In this document: positions 50,316 through 58,115 of the stretch, piece after piece
Layout: each line of letters opens with the position of its first letter
How positions within the stretch are numbered: position 1 is the first letter of the stretch
Assembly (NCBI RefSeq): GCF_024721305.1
Contig: NZ_JAMXOD010000002.1
Span: 124,001 to 188,000, forward strand
Direction of reading: 5' to 3'
From: Aequitasia blattaphilus
GTDB taxonomy: Bacteria; Bacillota; Clostridia; Lachnospirales; Lachnospiraceae
Length of the DNA: 64,000 nucleotides
Program-made: the position numbers and the translations under genes
The notes under the pieces: generated by a model
What the model was told of the DNA's origin: nothing
Databases searched by the model: none
Seen by the model: only the letters and a program-made list of their open reading frames with translations

Positions 50316-51710
50316 CTAAAATCTAAAATAAATAAATGGATTATATGCATTTGAAGCAAGGCTTATCATAACCAATAAAAGGAGTCCAATGCTTCCAGCA
50401 TAAGAAATCGGTACAAACCACTTTGATTTTTCCAACCTGTTTTTCAAATTTGGAATTGCCAGTACTGCTCCAATGATTAGTATACATATATTTAATGGTG
50501 TTAACACTCCCATTACGGATACTTTATCGATTGCTGAAAAAGAAAAACCTGTGACAAACATCTTTTGAATCATAAAAAAGCCTTGAGCCAAAGTCTCTCC
50601 CCGAAAAATCACAAAGGTAACATTTACTACCACGAACATGTAAATACGCTTCAGCCAATTTTTCTTTATCTTTTGAATGGAAAAATATCTTGTATTTTCG
50701 ATGGTCAAAAGTGTTCCATGCAGCAATCCCCAAACCACAAAGCTCCAGTCTGCTCCATGCCACAGACCCGTCAAGAAAAATACGATGTACCGATTCAGAT
50801 AGGTTCTCACCTTTCCTTTTCGATTTCCTCCAAGGGGTATATACACGTATTCTTTAAACCATGTAGACAGGGAAATATGCCATTTGCGCCAAAACTCCTG
50901 GACACTGACAGCTCCATATGGATAATTGAAGTTCTCTTTAAAATGAAATCCAAACATTCTTCCCAAACCGATTGCCATATCACTATACCCACTAAAATCA
51001 AAATAGATTTGTAATACATAAGCAAAGGAGGCAATCCATGCCAGGACAATATTAATCTGGGTTTCTGGAAGACCATAAATTGTATCCACCATTTGAGCTG
51101 CTGTATTTGCAATTAGTACTTTCTTAGCCAAACCTATAATAAACCGTCTAATCCCTTCCCCAATGTCTTGGGCAGTTGCATAACGGTTATTGATTTCCTT
51201 ATGGATATCATGATATTTTACAATTGGTCCAGCAATCAGTTGTGGAAAAAAGGAAACATAGAGCAATGCATTTAGAAAGCTTGTTTTCTCTCTTTGTTGA
51301 TTCCTATAGGTATCGATTACATAAGACATTGCCTGAAAAGTAAAAAACGAAATACCGATTGGCATTGTAATGGCTGGAATCTCTATATTCAAATGGAATC
51401 CCCTATTAATGGTCTGTACAATCATAGGCGTATATTTAAAGAATACGAGAATTCCAATATTAAAAATCACACATAGAGCAATCCAAATCCTATCCCATCG
51501 CGGTTTTATTACAATTAAATTTCCTAAAACATTGTTTACAAGCACAGAACCTATCATAAGTAAAACATAGATAGGTTCTCCGTAGGCGTAAAACAGAAGG
51601 CTGACAAGAATCAGCCAAATGTTTTTTTGCTTAATTTTAGGTAATAATAAACTGACCACAAAGGTAATAGGGAGAAAAGCTGACAAGAAAAACATTGAAC
51701 TAAAAACCAC
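50316..51710 (-). CDS. MBOAT-family O-acyltransferase, AlgI/DltB-like (464 aa)
   Basis: Polytopic membrane protein (about ten helices) that passes acyl groups across the membrane. The family signature WRKWHISLSTWFKEYVYIPLGGN and the catalytic histidine motif FFLTGLWHGADWSFVVWGLLHG are intact. The start is a GTG four bases after GGTGGAG. It follows the transglutaminase gene by 30 bases and is followed by its DHHW partner. There are no dltA or dltC genes here, so O-acetylation of a wall polymer is more likely than D-alanylation. Confidence 0.92.
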   Translation of the reverse strand: MVFSSMFFLSAFLPITFVVSLLLPKIKQKNIWLILVSLLFYAYGEPIYVLLMIGSVLVNNVLGNLIVIKPRWDRIWIALCVIFNIGILVFFKYTPMIVQTINRGFHLNIEIPAITMPIGISFFTFQAMSYVIDTYRNQQREKTSFLNALLYVSFFPQLIAGPIVKYHDIHKEINNRYATAQDIGEGIRRFIIGLAKKVLIANTAAQMVDTIYGLPETQINIVLAWIASFAYVLQIYFDFSGYSDMAIGLGRMFGFHFKENFNYPYGAVSVQEFWRKWHISLSTWFKEYVYIPLGGNRKGKVRTYLNRYIVFFLTGLWHGADWSFVVWGLLHGTLLTIENTRYFSIQKIKKNWLKRIYMFVVVNVTFVIFRGETLAQGFFMIQKMFVTGFSFSAIDKVSVMGVLTPLNICILIIGAVLAIPNLKNRLEKSKWFVPISYAGSIGLLLLVMISLASNAYNPFIYFRF

Positions 51711-51740
51711 AATTCTCCACCTTCCCTTTCATTGACTCTC

Positions 51741-53237
51741 TTACATATAACTTCCCGGGGATGTTCCAAAGCAGTCCACACCGTAGGAATCATTGAGCTG
51801 AGGATCATAGATTTGTCCATTAATTACAACCCAGCCATGAACATGCCATCCACTTCCCCATACATTCAGCATTCCTGAACGGATTTGTGTATCGGAATAT
51901 CCCAGTCTTTTTGCCACTTGTCCAAACAAAGCTGCATAAGAATAGCAATTCCCGCTTCTTGTTTCCCACATGTTGATTGCATGCCACTGTTCCCAAGTAT
52001 ACTCGTCATTTCCATATGGGGTCCCAAACATTGTACGGTAAGAGCAATTGTCCAGAATCCATTGGTAACATGAATGAAGGTTCCATCCTGCCTGGCTAAT
52101 GAGTTGATCCACCACCTCTTGAACGGCTCTTTGTGCATCCTTTAACCAGATTCCATCTGCATTTACATCATAACCATCCGGAGTTTTCTCATTCACAAAC
52201 ATCCTTCCAGTTGTCTGATCAAAATAGTGCCAATTTCCATTAATCAAAGACCAGCCAAATACTTTTCTGCCGCTGCCATTATAGTAATAGGTCTTTCCTT
52301 CGTGATTCAACCAACCGGTAAACATTGCACCACTTGACTGCAGGAAATACTGTCCGTCACTCAATTGTATATATTCGCTCTTTGCCATTACCCCATTCTC
52401 ATACAGGTAATACCATGCGCCGTGAACGTAAGCCCAGCTGTTTTTCACCATTGCACCGCTGGAATTGTAATAAAACCAGCTCTCTCCATACTGGAACCAG
52501 CCAGTAACCATCCTTCCACTGCCATTAAAGGTATAAGTTGCCCCTCCAATATCCAAAGTCTGATTTGCAGCCATAACACCATTGTCTTTTAAGTAGTACC
52601 AAACTCCGCCTTGATTCAGCCAATTCTTCTTCATCATAGCACCACTTCCAGTGTAGTAATACCATGTTGTTTCGTATTGGAACCAGCCTGTAATCATGGC
52701 TCCTGAACCACGGAAGCTATAGGTAGCACCGCCAATGTCCAAGGTTTGATTGGATGCCATTACTCCATTCTCATTGAAGTAATACCAAATACCATTTACA
52801 TAGGCCCAGTTGCTCTTAACCATCCCACCATCATAGCGATAGTAGAACCACATATTCTCATATTGAAACCATCCACGAATCATCAGCCCATTTCCATTAA
52901 ATGTATAGGTCTGGTTATCGATGTCTAAGGTCTGATTTTTTGCAAGTTTCCCATCTGCTTGCATATAGTACCAGTTATCTCCCTCTGCAATCCACTTTGC
53001 TTTAGAAGTGTCTTCTGTTTGCAATGCCGTTTCCACAGGTTCCTCAACAGTCTGAGGCTCTATCTCTTTTTGCTCTTCTTGCGCTTCTTGCCCATCTTCT
53101 GTATCTGTAACTGCTACCTCTGTTTCTTGTTCAATCGTTGCCTCTTCTGGCTCTTGTGCATAGGCTGCTGTTGAAAATGCCAAGCAGAGAATACTCACGA
53201 TTAATCCTATCCGGATTCTTCCCATAATTTTTTGCAT
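51741..53237 (-). CDS. Secreted transglutaminase-like protein with cell-wall-binding repeats (498 aa)
   Basis: Exported protein with signal peptide 1-27 (ending AAYAQ), an acidic spacer to about 75, then about fourteen WYY/WFYY cell-wall-binding repeats in a very regular three-repeat superunit (TLDIG.ATY.F.GSGAM and similar). The C-terminus is a transglutaminase/protease-like domain (about 380-498) with the triad Cys in RSGNCYSYAALF, His in GWHVHGWVV and Asp in IYDPQL. The start is the ATG nine bases after GGAGGAGG. It may be a wall cross-linking or peptidase enzyme. It leads the MBOAT/DHHW/lipoprotein operon. Confidence 0.9.
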   Translation of the reverse strand: MQKIMGRIRIGLIVSILCLAFSTAAYAQEPEEATIEQETEVAVTDTEDGQEAQEEQKEIEPQTVEEPVETALQTEDTSKAKWIAEGDNWYYMQADGKLAKNQTLDIDNQTYTFNGNGLMIRGWFQYENMWFYYRYDGGMVKSNWAYVNGIWYYFNENGVMASNQTLDIGGATYSFRGSGAMITGWFQYETTWYYYTGSGAMMKKNWLNQGGVWYYLKDNGVMAANQTLDIGGATYTFNGSGRMVTGWFQYGESWFYYNSSGAMVKNSWAYVHGAWYYLYENGVMAKSEYIQLSDGQYFLQSSGAMFTGWLNHEGKTYYYNGSGRKVFGWSLINGNWHYFDQTTGRMFVNEKTPDGYDVNADGIWLKDAQRAVQEVVDQLISQAGWNLHSCYQWILDNCSYRTMFGTPYGNDEYTWEQWHAINMWETRSGNCYSYAALFGQVAKRLGYSDTQIRSGMLNVWGSGWHVHGWVVINGQIYDPQLNDSYGVDCFGTSPGSYM

Positions 53238-53283
53238 AAAAAAAGACCTCCTCCATCTCTTATCCCACATCAATCTAAAGATG

Positions 53284-53312
53284 ATTATAGCCTTTTGTAT
53301 ATTTTCTGTCAA
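53284..53312 (-). promoter_or_regulatory. Consensus promoter of the transglutaminase operon
   Basis: TTGACA (53307-53312), a 17-bp spacer and TATAAT (53284-53289) on the minus strand. This is an exact sigma-A consensus, so constitutive strong expression is expected. Confidence 0.88.
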
Positions 53313-53414
53313 TCCTATGCGGCTGATTATTTCGTTGTTTATAATACAAATTATTGTACTATTAGATTGTAATTTTTTCATAATACCGACTTGGGTATGG
53401 TGAAATAGTTATGC

Positions 53415-54326
53415 TTATTCCCATGCACCATACACCATCGATGAAATATCCGCTATTCGTTTTTGTGCTGTCGTACTATCCTGCAGATTGGACGACATTA
53501 CACATATGACATATGCCTTCTCACCTTTCCATATAATAGCCACATCATTCTCTACCCGATCCAGTTCTCCCGTTTTATTTGCTGATACACTGCCTTCAGG
53601 TAATCCACTTGGAATCTTATTTCTTCTCTCCTGATTTTTCAAGCAATCCAATATAAACTCCGAACCTGGAATCTCATTCTTATAGATTTTCTCCAAAAAT
53701 AGCCCACAGTCTTTTACTGAAGTATAATTATCATCCGAAGCATTTAAATCCAACATCACTCTCCCAATATGAGTGTTTTCATATCCATATTTTAATAAAT
53801 AAGCGTTTATGCGTTCAAAACCCACGACATTATTGCCTTCTCCGATTCGTTGTATAAGTGTATTGGTTGCATCATTGTCACTAATTGTCAGCATATTTCG
53901 GAGGAGCTCTTCCGTTTCTCCGTCAAAGCTTTCTCCGGCTTTAAGAATTTCCCAATTTTCATAAACTGTTCCTGCTATAAATAACTTGATTAAACTTGCT
54001 GACTGCATTTTTGTATTGCTGATTTCAACCATTTCATCTGTCATCAAATCTTTCAAGTATACAGCCCAAGTTTCCTGACTTTGAATACCAGGTTGGAGCA
54101 TCCCCTCTATTTCTCCCTGGAGATTTGTCAAAGGAGTTGGCTCTTCAACTGCCGGTTGTGGCTGCACCTCTTGCTGCTTTTCCTCTTCTATAACAAGCTT
54201 TTCTGCTTCTTTTTCGATCTGCACTTCTTCCTCGACTATCTCTTCTTCCTTACTGCATCCCATTGAAAATAGCATTAAGGAAAGAAGAAACAGTGCAGCA
54301 AGTTTTTTCTTTTTACTCATATCCAT
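53415..54326 (-). CDS. Class A beta-lactamase-fold serine hydrolase lipoprotein lacking Glu166 (303 aa)
   Basis: Lipoprotein (Cys24 in LFSMGC) with an acidic spacer and a class A beta-lactamase-like domain (about 75-303). Ser111-x-x-Lys114 (SLIK), Ser149-Asp-Asn (SDN) and Lys251-Thr-Gly (KTG) are present. The omega loop, normally RxExxLN with general base Glu166, reads RVMLDLN, so that Glu is Met191. Without it deacylation of beta-lactams should fail; a penicillin-binding or sensor role is more likely than resistance. It overlaps the amidase gene by 14 bases and is the last gene of the kinase operon. Confidence 0.86.
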   Translation of the reverse strand: MDMSKKKKLAALFLLSLMLFSMGCSKEEEIVEEEVQIEKEAEKLVIEEEKQQEVQPQPAVEEPTPLTNLQGEIEGMLQPGIQSQETWAVYLKDLMTDEMVEISNTKMQSASLIKLFIAGTVYENWEILKAGESFDGETEELLRNMLTISDNDATNTLIQRIGEGNNVVGFERINAYLLKYGYENTHIGRVMLDLNASDDNYTSVKDCGLFLEKIYKNEIPGSEFILDCLKNQERRNKIPSGLPEGSVSANKTGELDRVENDVAIIWKGEKAYVICVMSSNLQDSTTAQKRIADISSMVYGAWE

Positions 54327-55146
54327 AATATTGATTAATTCCTTTTACAATGCCAGAGACCATTTTCTGACGCATACTCTCATCCGCCATACTCTGATCA
54401 TCCTGTTGATTTGTCATAAAGCCCATTTCTAATATAATGACTGGGATGTTGCTCCAATTAATTCCCGTCATTGTATCATTTTCCTGTATCCCTTTATTGC
54501 TAAATCCGGTTGCTTCACAGTAACTATTTAGTACCAATTCTCCCAGACGTCGGCTAGGTTCATAAAGAGAAGGAATGTATGGATTCCCTGCGGATGGGGT
54601 CAACACAAGAGCTCCCATAGCTTCCGCATTTTCACTTCCATTTGCATGGATACGAACACTGATATCTGCACCTCTTTCATTTGCAAGAGTTGCACGTTCC
54701 ATATTGCTGATGGCTGTATCATTATCCTCACGGGTAAGCAAAACATCATAGCCTTGCTGGATCAGTGCATCTCGCAGCATGAGTGAAATATCCAGATTTA
54801 GCTGATATTCCGGTATCCCTGTAAACCTCCCCATCGTTCCTCCAGTTGCTTTTGCTTTCATCTCTGAGGAGCCAGGAGCATTCGGTTCCAATGCACTCAT
54901 ATCTACATGTGCCCCTTGATGCCCAGGATCAATCGCAATAAGAATCCCCTTTTTCACTGGCTCTGTATCTTGTTCCGTATCCTCTTCCTCTACCTTGGGC
55001 TCTTCCACTTGCTCTTCTATCTGTTGTTTTTTCTCTGGAATAATGAGTTTCGAAACACTATCCTCTTCCTTTGTATTCTCACTGCATGCAGTGATGAAAA
55101 TGAAAAAAGTGCAGATTAAAATAACAAACTTAATTTTCTTCTCCAT
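54313..55146 (-). CDS. N-acetylmuramoyl-L-alanine amidase, Amidase_3 lipoprotein (277 aa)
   Basis: Zinc amidase that removes stem peptides from peptidoglycan glycans. Lipobox FITAC (Cys21), Glu-rich spacer, then the Amidase_3 domain (about 67-275). Zinc ligands are His in IAIDPGHQG, Glu in IPEYQLNLD and His in RIHANGS; the catalytic Glu is in VIILEMGFMTN. It follows the YARHG gene by eight bases and overlaps the serine hydrolase gene, so it is part of the kinase/zinc-ribbon operon and links that operon to the cell wall. Confidence 0.93.
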   Translation of the reverse strand: MEKKIKFVILICTFFIFITACSENTKEEDSVSKLIIPEKKQQIEEQVEEPKVEEEDTEQDTEPVKKGILIAIDPGHQGAHVDMSALEPNAPGSSEMKAKATGGTMGRFTGIPEYQLNLDISLMLRDALIQQGYDVLLTREDNDTAISNMERATLANERGADISVRIHANGSENAEAMGALVLTPSAGNPYIPSLYEPSRRLGELVLNSYCEATGFSNKGIQENDTMTGINWSNIPVIILEMGFMTNQQDDQSMADESMRQKMVSGIVKGINQYYGYE

Positions 55147-55154
55147 AACTATAC

Positions 55155-55889
55155 CTAATTTGCATCAAGCTGATAACCTGAGGATGACATAGAAAATTCC
55201 ACGTCGCTTAAAAACTCAGCATTTTTCTTCTCAGTGTCTGACAAAAGATCATTGCTAAAATTTTCTGGCTGTATCGTCCCTCTGTACCATGACTTTGAGT
55301 TGAAATAGTTACTCAGCTCAGGTGATTGGAAAATTCTCCCTTTTCTCGCATAAATTTCGTTCTTGGCATAATTGATTTCTCTCAAACTCATACCCTTTAT
55401 ATCCGAAGAAGTTAAAATTCGTTGATGGCTATAAGAAATCATATAACCTGATGATGCATTGCTATTTGTTGAGGATTTATTTTCCGCTTTTTTCTCACTG
55501 GCTTCCTTCGCTGCCTTTGCTTCTTTTTTCGCTGCATCCGCTTCTTCTTTCGCTTTTTCAGCTTCTTTTTTCGCTTCCTCTATCTCTTTATTGGTTAAGG
55601 CATCCTTCGCAGCTTCTGCTTTCTTTTTTTCCTCTTCCAATTGTTCCTTTAATTGTCGTTCTACTTTTGCCGCCTCTTCTTTTTTTGCATTGTTTATCCG
55701 AACAAAAAAGAATCCCGCCACTCCTGCTATCAAACACACTACTATAATGACCGATATCAGAACAATGTGAGTATTAGACTGCTTTTTTACAGGTTGCTCA
55801 TATTGTTTTTGCGCCTCTAAAGCAGTACCACATTCCTCACAAAACTTCGCTTCTACAATATTATCATGTCCACAATTTTTACAAATCAT
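55155..55889 (-). CDS. Zinc-ribbon, transmembrane, coiled-coil and YARHG-domain protein (244 aa)
   Basis: An N-terminal cytoplasmic zinc ribbon (CKNCGHDN and FCEECGTA, residues 3-22) is followed by a TM helix (about 42-63) and a long charged coiled coil of Glu/Lys/Ala heptads (70-145). The C-terminal YARHG domain (about 155-230, NEIYARKGRIF) should lie outside. YARHG domains are common in surface proteins near peptidoglycan enzymes. It sits between the double-zinc-ribbon membrane protein and the amidase. It could relay between cytoplasm and wall; that is inference. Confidence 0.85.
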   Translation of the reverse strand: MICKNCGHDNIVEAKFCEECGTALEAQKQYEQPVKKQSNTHIVLISVIIVVCLIAGVAGFFFVRINNAKKEEAAKVERQLKEQLEEEKKKAEAAKDALTNKEIEEAKKEAEKAKEEADAAKKEAKAAKEASEKKAENKSSTNSNASSGYMISYSHQRILTSSDIKGMSLREINYAKNEIYARKGRIFQSPELSNYFNSKSWYRGTIQPENFSNDLLSDTEKKNAEFLSDVEFSMSSSGYQLDAN

Positions 55890-55912
55890 ACCCTGCTCCC
55901 TCCGTTATTTTC

Positions 55913-56773
55913 CTATTCTACCGGAAAACCACATTCCTTACAAAATTTATACCCAGGCTTTAGTTCCGAACCACATTGTTTGCAATTCATAATTGCTACT
56001 GAACTTCCACATGCGTTGCAGAATTTCGCCGAGTCATTTAATGAGTTTCCACATTTTGCACAAAACCTTCTGGGGATTGACGTACTCGAAAATGTTACAC
56101 TCTTTTGACTTCTTCCTACAAAAGCTGCTGCAACGACAAATGCCAGGGCTAAAAATGGCCAAAATGTCATAGATAATAGTTTTGTATGTTGATCAGCTAA
56201 AAACTCTGCATCTCTAAACATCTTATTCAGTTTGCTTATCAACGTCATAATCGTAATCAACCACACTCCTTGAATCACAATAAGTGGAATTCCAAACCAC
56301 TTTTTCTTCAAAAACAGTAATATAATCGATACAATATATATGAGTACCGTTATGATACACAAGCCCTGATAGAACGTATTATAAGTCTTAATATCATCAA
56401 TTATTTTTTGCTCTTCGGATCCAAGTTCTTCATCCATAAGGGCAAGGGCTTTCTCCCCGATTCCCAGCATACTGTCCGTTGTTTTCAAAACATAAGACCC
56501 ATCACGAACTGACAACCCGCCTTTTTGAATTACCTTCTCTACTTTTTTCATGAATGTCTCTAGTTTAGGCATACTTATTTTAATCCCAAAAGCTTCTGCC
56601 ATATCCATATACTCCATCGCTTCTTCAATTTCATAAGCAGCAGATTCATAGGCTTCTTCCAGCTCTTCACGATAGCTTCGATGCACGGTTACCCAATTCA
56701 TGAAAAACATTAACGCCGCCACACCTATTAGTACTAAAGCAATCCATTTTCTTTGTTCTTGATTTGTTTTCAT
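55913..56773 (-). CDS. Membrane protein with two C-terminal zinc ribbons (286 aa)
   Basis: One helix at about 12-30, a helical outside region (35-125) and two or three further helices (about 135-225). Then come two consecutive cytoplasmic zinc ribbons: FCAKCGNSLNDSAKFCNACGS (about 235-255) and CKQCGSELKPGYKFCKECG (about 263-281). No enzyme motif is visible. It lies in the middle of the kinase operon, 23 bases before the YARHG gene. Function unknown; the zinc ribbons suggest protein-protein contacts with the other zinc-ribbon products of the operon. Confidence 0.8.
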   Translation of the reverse strand: MKTNQEQRKWIALVLIGVAALMFFMNWVTVHRSYREELEEAYESAAYEIEEAMEYMDMAEAFGIKISMPKLETFMKKVEKVIQKGGLSVRDGSYVLKTTDSMLGIGEKALALMDEELGSEEQKIIDDIKTYNTFYQGLCIITVLIYIVSIILLFLKKKWFGIPLIVIQGVWLITIMTLISKLNKMFRDAEFLADQHTKLLSMTFWPFLALAFVVAAAFVGRSQKSVTFSSTSIPRRFCAKCGNSLNDSAKFCNACGSSVAIMNCKQCGSELKPGYKFCKECGFPVE

Positions 56774-56802
56774 TTCTCCTTCTCTCTTCCACTTTAAAAT
56801 AA

Positions 56803-56997
56803 TTATACTTCTACTTTATTGCCACACTTCATACAGAATTTAGCATCTGCATCAATTTTTTCTCCACAGGAAGTACAAAACTTTGTATTAAAGGCGGCAA
56901 TCTTATTCACTGCTGGCATTAAATCTGGTATACTCCTACTCTTCTCACTTTGATAAAATGCCTTCCCCAATTCTTTATATAATGTATTCACATCCAT
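56803..56997 (-). CDS. Small zinc-ribbon protein (64 aa)
   Basis: Soluble small protein. An N-terminal helix (MDVNTLYKELGKAFYQ) and a C-terminal zinc ribbon (FCTSCGEKIDADAKFCMKCG, residues 41-60) are visible. The N-terminal helix resembles residues 24-55 of the next upstream product (LYVDLGKQYYDRFKTNPLPELKPIV), so it looks like a free copy of that protein's cytoplasmic head. Ribosome site AAGGAA lies nine bases before the ATG. Function unknown. Confidence 0.78.
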   Translation of the reverse strand: MDVNTLYKELGKAFYQSEKSRSIPDLMPAVNKIAAFNTKFCTSCGEKIDADAKFCMKCGNKVEV

Positions 56998-57018
56998 CTC
57001 TATTTACCTTCCTTTTCT

Positions 57019-57963
57019 CTAGTAATATGAATTCAACAAATCCCAAACATTAAACTGACTCATCATATATTCTTTTGCACCTGCTGAAATAAGTGCAAAA
57101 ATGATTAAAATAATAATGAAAAATATTATCTTGGCTACCATAAAAATATAAAGCTTCTTATCTTCTGTGCATTTTACAATTGAGCGAAAACATGCAAACT
57201 CAACAAAAGGCACTACTATCATCATACATGCCATAATAAAGAGTGCAGCTTTAACACTAATCAATACTCCTAATGCCACAAAAATCATCCCTATGCTGTC
57301 ATATAATGCTTTTGTTCCTACCCAGGTGATCATTTCTGAATACGTTGTGTGTACATTAAAGGCTCTGGAAACCATATTACAAAACCATGCCCAGAAAGCA
57401 TCTACACCAAGGCTGAAAACAATTACTGCAAAAAAGATTTTCAGATAAGGCAGCTCTACAAACCATCCTGCAAAATCATCCACCTTAAGCACTACAATTA
57501 GAGTTACCAGTATAGCCAGAACCATCTTAGCAATCACAAATTCCATTCCAATTGCCACTGATTTCGTCTCTGCAATTTTCGTTGTCTTTGTGACAGGATT
57601 CTTCAATATGGGAATAATTTCCTGGAACATATTTTTTGCTCCTGAAATTACCTGTGTGCTTTTTTGATTAATCCACATAGCTTCTTTGGTCTGATGGAAA
57701 CTTCCCCCTTCCAGAGGATTTCCACAACCCTTGCAAAATTTATCCCCTATCTCATATTTATTCCCACATGCCTGACACTTATTATCTCCCAATTCAGTTT
57801 TCAATTGTTCAACAATAGGTTTTAGCTCTGGTAATGGATTCGTTTTAAAACGGTCATAGTACTGCTTTCCTAAATCCACATACAATTCATCTGGTACTTC
57901 CTGTTTTTGCACCTCTTGATTATTTTCATAATTTACAAATACTGTTTCATCTAAATCTCCCAT
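57019..57963 (-). CDS. Zinc-ribbon membrane protein (314 aa)
   Basis: A cytoplasmic N-terminus (1-110) holds a helical segment (DELYVDLGKQYYDRF) and a zinc ribbon (CQACGNKYEIGDKFCKGCG). A membrane domain of about five helices follows (150-300), with a Yip1-like look. The membrane domain is paralogous to the 45651-46346 product beside the CHAP gene. ATG follows AAGGAGAGAG. It is placed behind the 46-aa membrane peptide and before the small zinc-ribbon gene. Function unknown. Confidence 0.8.
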   Translation of the reverse strand: MGDLDETVFVNYENNQEVQKQEVPDELYVDLGKQYYDRFKTNPLPELKPIVEQLKTELGDNKCQACGNKYEIGDKFCKGCGNPLEGGSFHQTKEAMWINQKSTQVISGAKNMFQEIIPILKNPVTKTTKIAETKSVAIGMEFVIAKMVLAILVTLIVVLKVDDFAGWFVELPYLKIFFAVIVFSLGVDAFWAWFCNMVSRAFNVHTTYSEMITWVGTKALYDSIGMIFVALGVLISVKAALFIMACMMIVVPFVEFACFRSIVKCTEDKKLYIFMVAKIIFFIIILIIFALISAGAKEYMMSQFNVWDLLNSYY

Positions 57964-57974
57964 TTTCTCTCTCC

Positions 57975-58115
57975 TTACTCTTCTCTAATATTTTCTAAAA
58001 GAACTTTTTGTTGGCGTTTAAATCGACTCTTTCTTTTCAAAAATAGTATGATACTTGTAATGCATCCCGTGCATCCAAGTGCAATCGGCATTATTATTTT
58101 CAAAAAACTAATCAT
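57975..58115 (-). CDS. Small single-pass membrane peptide (46 aa)
   Basis: Reading frame MISFLKIIMPIALGCTGCIT... with one helix (about 3-26) and a basic, then charged tail. Its ATG overlaps the kinase stop codon by eight bases and is preceded by GGGGTGG four bases upstream. It ends 11 bases before the next gene. It fits exactly between two operon genes, which supports it as real. No family recognised; a regulator or partner of the kinase is possible. Confidence 0.65.
   Translation of the reverse strand: MISFLKIIMPIALGCTGCITSIILFLKRKSRFKRQQKVLLENIREE

Noticed and set aside
42868-53237. A CRISPR-like or tandem DNA repeat array in the wall-protein genes
   Set aside because: The periodicity is about 60 bp of coding repeats with diverged units inside open frames, not identical repeats with unique spacers.
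53415-54326. Antibiotic-resistance class A beta-lactamase
   Set aside because: The omega-loop Glu166 is replaced by Met, and the gene sits in a wall-signalling operon. Resistance is not supported.
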